The notes beneath the pieces were generated by a model, which was not told the origin of the DNA, did no database searches, and saw nothing but the letters and a program-made list of their open reading frames with translations. Made by a program: the position numbers and the translations under genes. DNA of 64,000 bases, from positions 1,019,817-1,083,816 of the forward strand of contig MU006090.1 of NCBI GenBank assembly GCA_010093705.1. Direction: 5' to 3'. Shown piece after piece: positions 57,507 through 64,000 of the stretch. Origin of the DNA: Patellaria atrata CBS 101060. Lineage: Eukaryota; Ascomycota; Dothideomycetes; Patellariales; Patellariaceae. Position 1 is the stretch's first letter. Each line of letters opens with the position of its first letter.

Positions 57507-58124
57507 TTATTTCTTAGAAACCTTCGCGGACTCTTCCTGAAGCTTCTTGATGGTGTCTTCGGAAGCATCAACCTCACCCCTATCGGCCTTGATCTGTTCA
57601 TCGGATAATGAGGTTAGCTCTTGTCCGCTAGTAGTTCTTGAGGGACGATGGCTAGGATAGTATATACAACTAAATTGAACTTCGAAGACAATTTCATGAA
57701 ACGGGCAGAATTCGGGTTCTTAGAAGTGATACATAGAGTCGAAGATAGATAGGTGGACATACAATGCTCTCACTATCGCTAGCCAAGCTAGACTTCCACT
57801 CTCCCTTCCCCTCCTTCTGTTTCCTCAATTGATCATGCTTCTCCTTCTCGACCTCTTCGGCACGGCCTTCGTGGTCTGTTTAAATATATATATTAGTGTC
57901 TACCCAGATGGAACGATGCGAGCAAATTGTCATTAAACGGAGTCCGGGAGTTGAAGAGATTTTATGCACCAGCAATTGGAGATAACGGCGGCGTTCTGGG
58001 TATTCTTACGGAGGGCTGATTCCTTCCCAGCGAACCTAATAGCCGTTGTCCGCAGTCCAGCGCGTTGGAAGAAGGTGATGGGAGTGCGACGGGCAATGAA
58101 GGAGACGTTCCTGAGATATGCCAT
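57507..58124 (-). CDS. Small mitochondrial protein, charged, function unknown
   Basis: Exons 58124-58010, 57875-57763 and 57593-57507 give 104 residues. The N-terminus MAYLRNVSFIARRTPITFFQ is basic, hydroxylated and lacks acids, a good mitochondrial targeting signal, with a likely cleavage near TTAIRFAGKES. The mature part is very hydrophilic: HHEGRAEEVEKEKHDQLRKQ, GKGEWKSSLASDSESIIKADRGE and a lysine-rich end. This pattern recurs in small fungal proteins that I know only as conserved mitochondrial proteins. A loose likeness to ATPase inhibitor IF1 exists but the IF1 core motif is not seen. Introns of 134 and 169 nt are longer than usual here; both keep the frame. Confidence 0.75.
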
Positions 58125-59531
58125 TTTCGGAGTGATGTGGGAGTATATCTGGGTTGAAAATGGACCAATTGGTTCAGCAGATACGAGAGGTATAATCCCG
58201 ATGCTTTTATGGATTAAGAGAAGAGATTGAGCTGGGATATGGGCCTCGAAGCTTACAAGTATTTCGATGGGTGAGGGAGAGGGTAAGGTTGGAAAAAGAA
58301 GCTTCTTGTGATGTACAAGGTGTAGGTAGGAATGAAGAAATGGACCCTCGGCTAAGGTTGAACGGCAGCTGCTAGCTAAACGTCATCCACGCCAAGCTGA
58401 TTTAGCAACAACTTTCGTCTCATTGGACAAAACAACTCCGGAGACTTTATCGAGAGCATTGAGTGGGAAGTGGGCATGGGTACGTACTCTGTAGCTACCT
58501 TTGTACCTTTGTAGCTTTTGCACTTTCAATAATTCGATAATGGTGTTGGTACAAAGTTTAGCTCATGTATGTCCCATATCATAACATGTGCATCGCATCC
58601 ATCGATGGAATGGATGGTTGAATGTAATCATCGTGGGCAGACCACTTCCGGAATTTTCGGATCACATTGATATGCATAGGGAGGGAGACATCAAAAGTGA
58701 CAATAAAAGGATAAGATCTGATTGAAATCCTATGACCACGAGTCTGTATCGTATGTAGGCCTACATGAAGCGAACGGAAAAGATCCTATTGTAAAGGGGA
58801 AAAGGGTTACGTGGAGCCCAAAATCAACCGCTAAGCATTTCAGCCGGAAGTGATACAACGAAGAGGAAGAAGGGGTAGCCATAGTCTCATCCCAGCGTAC
58901 AGATAACTCGAAACAAAGTTGAAGACGAAAACCGCATAGTTTGAGAGGAATATGCAACCCACTGAAAAAAAGCCGACATCCCGCTTATTTGTCAAGGATT
59001 TTCGCCCATGGTATACCAGCAACCGTAACACATTCACAACCTTCCCGGGCGTGATGAGGAAAACGAAAACACCTGACCCACGGCCAACCAACCAACCGAC
59101 CAACAAAGGAGACTATTCTTCTACGCAAAGCTAAGAACCCCAGGAGAACACCATCTTTATGTGACCAGTTTTCTGCAGAGATCTTAAGATAAGTCCAGAC
59201 ATAACCAAACACCGATAAGTTGCAAAAGCCGCCGTAATGCATTAATCGCTACCAAAACACAGGAACCAGATGCGTCTATTCGAATATTGTAAAGGGTGGT
59301 TTTTCATTATATCGCAACGCCGTCGCTCAGGGACAAGTGGTATCACCAAGGTATTTAAAAGGATATCGAGGGAATTTGTACAGTTCGGACCGAAGTAATA
59401 AGAACAGGATCCTCCGGAGAAATACGGGTTCGAAAACGTAGAGATCCAGCTAAAGGTGTCCACCAGCCTAGCCACGAAGAACGATGCAATAGCATGTCGA
59501 TTAAATGCACCCGGCCCCGCGCTTGGTATGT
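58125..59531. other. Intergenic, 1.4 kb
   Basis: No gene is supported. A GTAC/GTAGC-rich patch (TACGTACTCTGTAGCTACC) lies near 58481-58500. Confidence 0.5.
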
Positions 59532-60179
59532 CTACCAGCGGCGGGGAATAAAGCTTTGAATCTGTCTTGCAGGTGAGACAGATGGAGGTGGGCTTGCGAT
59601 AGCTCTGGTCGAGGGATCGACAATGGGAATAGCATTTCTCGTTCGTTGGGCTAGTGGCTGGTGGAGCTTTGTCTGAGAGAAGGAGGATCCGAAAGAAGTT
59701 GTAGATGAAGCAGACGATAGAACAAAATTAGGAGTAGGTTGAAGTTGATGTTGTAGGGGTGAGTGTTCAGGTGAACCGCTAGACAGAGACGATCGATCGG
59801 ATGCAGAGGAATGTATAGATTGCAACTTAAAACGTATATGTCAGTATCAGAATAATGAAATAGCGATCAAGTATCGAACAAAGTGCAATGGATGACGACT
59901 TACATCGTCCTCTGTTAATAAATGAAAGGGGCAAAAGAGTTCGTCGTCTTCTAGGTCGAAGGCTCTTGCAGCGTCGAAATCTCGACGAGTGGAGGTCATG
60001 GCAACGACCTCGACGACTTCTTTGGGACTTCGCGCAGGCTTGTAGTTCTGTTTGTGATTGTTGTGCGAGCCTGACAGCCGTGGTGCTCGGCGAGAACGAC
60101 CTCCATGGTGGTTGTTGTGCGAATGACTGTTTACATGGGACGGATATGAGGGTGCGCCGTAATAGTTTGACATTTTCAT
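59532..60179 (-). CDS. Unrecognised 189-residue protein, basic N-half, S/Q/P-rich C-half
   Basis: Exons 60179-59904 and 59825-59532. The intron is 78 nt with a GTAAGT donor and TACTGAC branch, and it is in phase. The N-half MKMSNYYGAPSYPSHVNSHSH is rich in N, H, S and Y; then RRAPRLSGSHNNHKQNYKPARSPKEVVEVVAMTSTRRDFDAARAFDLEDDELFCPFHLLTEDD. The last part (ARAFDLEDDELFCPFHLL) looks like a short linear motif. The C-half is Ser/Gln/Pro-rich low complexity (SSASDRSSLSSGSPEHSP) ending SFIPRRW. No known domain. Clean splicing and a conserved-looking motif across the junction support a real gene; function unknown. Confidence 0.6.
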
Positions 60180-62299
60180 TGAAGTTGAGATGGAAATTTG
60201 GCGTTGTGGTTGACAGTTTGATGGTTGAAAGCTGTTGTGTTGACAGTTGACTTGTGACTTGTGGGAGTGGAGGCTGAGGTGCAGTGTTGCGCAAACGTCC
60301 GAGTGTCAGGCCGATGGGCGGGAAATTACGAGATGGAATGACAAAAAGCTCAGTCCTGGGTTGGGTGGCAAGAAAGCGACAACAGCGGTAAGGAATTGTT
60401 GTCGAAGAGAATAATCGAAGAGAATAATAAAGGCGAGAAATGGATAGTGGAGTGTTTTCTTGTTGTTTTCTACGGTAAAGTCGCTGGTGGAACGATCAGA
60501 CGGTGGTGTGGTGCGTGGGCGGTGGGAGGAATTTGATTGCGGGAATGCGATGGGAGAAGTAGGAAGGCGTGTGGAAGGGGGAAGGAGCTGGTTGAAGAGG
60601 AGACGAGAAGGCAAAGACCTTGAAGGCGGGTGCAGATTGCAGAATTGGCTTTGAAGCCTGATTTGCGGTATCAGTTAGCGCTAAGCATTAGTTAGTGCTA
60701 GTTAGTGCTAGTTAGTGCTTGTCTTTATGGGTCCGTGCTGCTACCTTTCTTCTTCTGACCATCTGGATCGTCCTTTCCAGGTCTGGTACTTTCCCTTCAT
60801 TCGCTGGACTTTGCTGATTTTCTTTCAACAAGCTGGCAAGACCCTCGACCCACTACCAAGTCCACCACATCTATACCGACTTCATCCAAGATCGTCGCTT
60901 TCTGGAAGTGCCTTTGATCAACGACACTTCCGTCGACTTTGTGACATTATTGTCCGACGGTCGATGAAAGCGTCAAGTTCACCATTATTTGCGACAAAGG
61001 AGGAGTAATGGTAGCTCAAAAGGAATTCCTTCGAAGCTCTGACAGTTGCAGCACAACACCTTTTACCGGTCTTCCTGGGTACAACTGGGAGAATGCGAGC
61101 ACAGCTAACTTTGCCGCAATTCCCACTCGATGCTTTCTCTCTACGCATGCACTCCGGGAAAGCCCGTGGGTGGTCAGGAACAACATAGTTTAGGTACAGT
61201 ACAGCTTTGCGGAGTTGCAGACAACGCTACAGCATCATAAAGTAGAGCGCTTCTGTTAGGCAAGCTGTGACTAGGTTCTGTAGGCAAGGTAGGCAAGCAA
61301 GCACACAGCCCGAACGAATACAAGGTTACGGGTTACTGCGGAGTGCGGAGGGGGGAAGAGTTGGGGGCTGGGGGACTCTTTGGATCGGGCTAGATCAAGA
61401 ATTCCATGCTGGTCATTCCCCAGCTGACCGCTTCGATCGCGACGGGAAGACCTCAACTGCATCCACGATTAGCACCTTGAACACCTTGATTCTGCCTCCT
61501 TTCATATACCCAAACATCTACCAATTGTTACAGCTTTACTTTGCTGGCACAAAGTCCTGTGTTTCTGTGTTTCCCGCATTATGCGCCCGGTACATCTGTA
61601 ACTCTAACATACGCCGTACTATAGGTGTTTTGGGAGCCTCGTCGTTTCAGGTGACATATTCCTGGGATCCTCGAAGCGACAGAGGCAACATCTACCGGCG
61701 TTTCGTCGTGTAAGCTTTCTTGACAATCAGATAACCTCGAAACGCATCAACTTCAGAAAAGATGATGCCCTTTTCTCACTCGATCATGCGTTTCAGACCG
61801 GTATGGTCTATGGAGTTGAGGTGGTTGCTGACCTCTTGTTCCCCACCACCCATACTTCTCGCCACCATCTCGTGAGAGTCGAGGACGATTATTTTCGGTA
61901 CTGAGAAAACGTCATGGGTAATCTGCGGCACTCATCTTGGATAGATTGGATTGTCCCTTCTCGCGACGCCTTGTACATCACTAAGGTAGGGGCTTTAATA
62001 TATGCCATCTATGGTCGTCCGCAGTTCACGCTCGCTTTGTGTCTCTGAGTAACCATATCGGTGGGCCGTCCAGACAATTGGCGCAACCCTTGATGATTAC
62101 CTCAACCGCCTTTTTGGCCCTTTATCCCACCGTGAAGGTCACCATCAAGGTGAAACAATAGCGTTTTACTCGTAATACGATACCGAAGCCTGGGAGACAC
62201 TGGATTGAGTCTGTCTTCGTACACATCCGACCCATGAGCGGAAAGGCGACGACTTAACACTGCGTGCTAGTTCAAAAATAACCATTAATGCTGCAAATG
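60180..62299. other. Gene-poor region, 2.1 kb
   Basis: A triple GTTAGTGCTA direct repeat is at about 60685-60720 (TTAGTGCTAG units). GGTACAGTACAG near 61194 echoes GTAC words elsewhere. Bases 61900-62280 show some coding-like triplet pattern on the plus strand, broken by stops, which I could not assign. No gene is supported. Confidence 0.45.
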
Positions 62300-63301
62300 C
62301 TACTTGTCAAGCCCTTTAGCTTTAATAAACCGATGGACCTTATCTTTACAGTCTTTCTCGCTATATGTCTCCCACACCTCGTAAAGCGATATCAGCTCCT
62401 GAGTACAATCAACTATAGCTTCCACATCGATGGAACTTTCAGCTAACCAATTTACCAACTTCTGCACCCTGCTCTGAGCTCCGGAAGCTCCTATGCCCTG
62501 CATATTTCCTAGCGCTTGGAGTGCATTTGACACTCCAACAGAGTGTACTTGTAAAGAGCTCTGCGTTGGTTTGAGCACCACCGAAAGGAAAATGGCCGTA
62601 ACGGCAATGATATGAGGAGGATACAGGAGGGGCAAGTCAGTCAGATAGTGATCATTGATGATCGACCAGGCCAAGGATATCTCGTCCTGTGTCAGTGAAA
62701 AATTGCCTTGTAAGTCTGTTAGGCTACGGTACGGATGGTGCACGATGAGTTGAGAGTTCATTTCCGCTATCAAACTGAACTCACACTCTCCGAGCTTGGG
62801 CGTATCTGCTAGAAAGACGTCTGTAAACATGACTTAGCTTATACAATCATGTCTTGTATTCTCTTTCCTACCTGGCCAGGTATTGCGTGCTTCCGCGACG
62901 ACTAGTCTGATATGTTGAGGGCACTCCTCCATTTTACACGCCAAGTAAAGTGCAGTGGCCATCACAAGAAAGGGGTTTGTTCGTCGAATTTCTATCTTTG
63001 TGTAAAACCGACGGAGGTATACCTGGGCTGTAGCTAGAGGCTGCTGTCGAAGGGACATGCGTCTCCCCAGCTTGGTAAATTCTGTTCCATATTGATTAGC
63101 CTCTTGACGAAAGCATGGCTGCTTTATATAGGTGCCCTTACGGTGATAAAAGTATATGTTAAGGTGCCGTCGCTCCGGAAGAGGGTATTGTGATACTAGG
63201 GCACGATCTTTTGCCTCTAACTCGCTCCTGATATTCGCAAGCTGCGCTTTGGAGAACGTCCAGTTCGCCCTTTGGGTCGAATCCCAATAATTCGCTGCCA
63301 T
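62300..63301 (-). CDS. SSN8: Cyclin C, RNA polymerase II mediator kinase module
   Basis: Exons 63301-63142, 63081-62872 and 62820-62300 give 296 residues. Intron 1 is 60 nt, stopless and in frame (GTAAGG donor, GGCTAATCA branch); its removal gives [20 protein letters not shown], the family pattern. The N-terminus [21 protein letters not shown] is typical of Ssn8. Cyclin box motifs include [40 protein letters not shown] and [20 protein letters not shown]. The second half contains the [32 protein letters not shown] helix pair. Cyclin C pairs with Cdk8 (Ssn3) in the mediator kinase module and represses or tunes stress and metabolic genes. It is divergent from the Ca2+-carrier gene. Confidence 0.95.
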
Positions 63302-63857
63302 GATGTGGTCACTCAGATTGTATCCTGAAGGGTCTTACGGCCGGATATAGATGGAGCGATTAAGAAGCATATGGACGAGCGAGATCATGGTTACATCCGA
63401 AGTCTAAAGGTTAGTAGTTGAGGATTCTTGATGAAATAGCTCAATAGCTATGGAAACTTGATTCAAGAAGCCATGTGCGCAGAAAGAGAGTATCTGTGGG
63501 AATATCAGATACTTAACTTCTTCCAAACCCGCGCGAGGTGTGGTTAAACCCTCCAACTGCACTTGTCTGGTGCCATTGAGAAGAGACAAGATGACTTGCA
63601 TGAGGAAGTCCATCCGAAGTTGTTCCGAACGATTTTGAGGAGAGACTAATGTCAAATCCCAACCTCTTTAGACTACAGCATCATAGGCTTGGAACTCAGA
63701 ACCCCACTGCTTCACATTCATCTCGAATTCATGCTTCAACTGTATCTTACCGAACCCTTTATCGCATGGTCATACTGCCTCTATAGCTTCTCCTCGATCT
63801 TTGCAGAGCCTGGCTCGAAGCGATGATAGATAAGGGTCCTTTTGATCCCTGGAGAAG
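63302..63857. other. Divergent promoter region, cyclin C / Ca2+-dependent carrier
   Basis: 556 bp between start codons. Short open frames only. Confidence 0.45.
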
Positions 63858-64000
63858 ATGAGCTACGAGTCTGGCAACGCGCAGGACGCGAGGGTGGAAG
63901 CGCTGTGGGCGACTTTAGATACAAAGAAGGAAGGCCACCTGGATCTTGCTGGCCTAAAGAAGGGACTGAGAAAAATCGATCATCGTACGTCACTCTTTTG
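63858..64000 (+). CDS. Calcium-dependent mitochondrial carrier (SCaMC/Sal1-like), first exon only
   Basis: The start ATG at 63858 opens MSYESGNAQDARVEALWATL, then DTKKEGHLDLAGLKKGLRKI and DH, and the exon ends at 63984 with a GTACGT donor. The block RVEALWATLDTKKEGHLDL with LKKGLRKIDH is the first EF-hand-like segment of fungal short Ca2+-binding mitochondrial carriers, which exchange ATP-Mg for phosphate across the inner membrane under Ca2+ control. The carrier domain lies beyond the window, so the assignment rests on this N-terminal part alone. Confidence 0.75.
   Translation, partial: MSYESGNAQDARVEALWATLDTKKEGHLDLAGLKKGLRKIDHRTSLF

Overview
The window is nuclear DNA of a filamentous ascomycete. 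Genes are split by many short introns (mostly 49-130 nt, GT...AG, with CTAAC/CTGAC/CTAAT branch sites just before the acceptor). The gene set is typically fungal: GH17 glucanase, AA11 chitin LPMO, fungal rhodopsin-domain receptor, Swt21-like WD40 protein, Sfh1/Snf5 with a GATA-like finger. Style and small-gene content suit Pezizomycotina, possibly Leotiomycetes; the class is an inference. No bacterial or organellar DNA and no secondary-metabolite or CRISPR-like cluster is seen.

Layout. 0-9 kb: an unrecognised KH-like gene cut by the left edge (-), a CIA30-domain protein (+), a secreted GH17 glucanase (+), GLE1 (+) and LEO1 (-). 9-19 kb: a MOB2-like kinase activator (+), an Arf GTPase (+), a CorA-like membrane protein (-), a GNAT (+) and ribosomal protein L10a (+). 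20-28.5 kb: an MFS transporter (+), a MIX23/Cid2 protein (-), DNA ligase I (+) and CNOT9/Caf40 (-). 29-39.5 kb: a UBTD-type ubiquitin-domain protein (+), a rhodopsin-domain membrane protein (+), a tRNA-derived SINE, an AA11 LPMO (-), Sfh1/Snf5 (+) and an unrecognised small protein (-). 40-49 kb: a solo LTR with intact target-site duplication, a secreted DUF8021-type protein (+), a nucleoside hydrolase (-), SURF4/Erv29 (-) and a low-complexity single-TM protein (-). 49.3-52.6 kb is gene-poor. 52.6-64 kb: a mitochondrial SAM carrier (-), a Swt21/WRAP53-like WD40 protein (+), an 18-bp minisatellite interrupted by 100 Ns, a small mitochondrial protein (-), a basic/low-complexity protein (-), cyclin C (-) and the first exon of a Ca2+-regulated mitochondrial carrier cut by the right edge (+).

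The genes are mostly housekeeping and show no operon-like logic. Themes recur: nuclear transcription and RNA (LEO1, GLE1, CNOT9, Sfh1, cyclin C), mitochondria (CIA30, MIX23, SAM carrier, Ca2+ carrier, small mitochondrial protein) and ER-Golgi traffic (Arf, SURF4). Several pairs are divergent with 170-770 bp between starts and probably share promoter space. The most notable non-genic items are the solo LTR with its 8-bp GGTCG/CGACC array, the SINE, the minisatellite, and a start-codon-only first exon in the UBTD-type gene. Three host genes (CIA30, CorA-like, WD40) have reading-frame clashes that ordinary splicing does not resolve.
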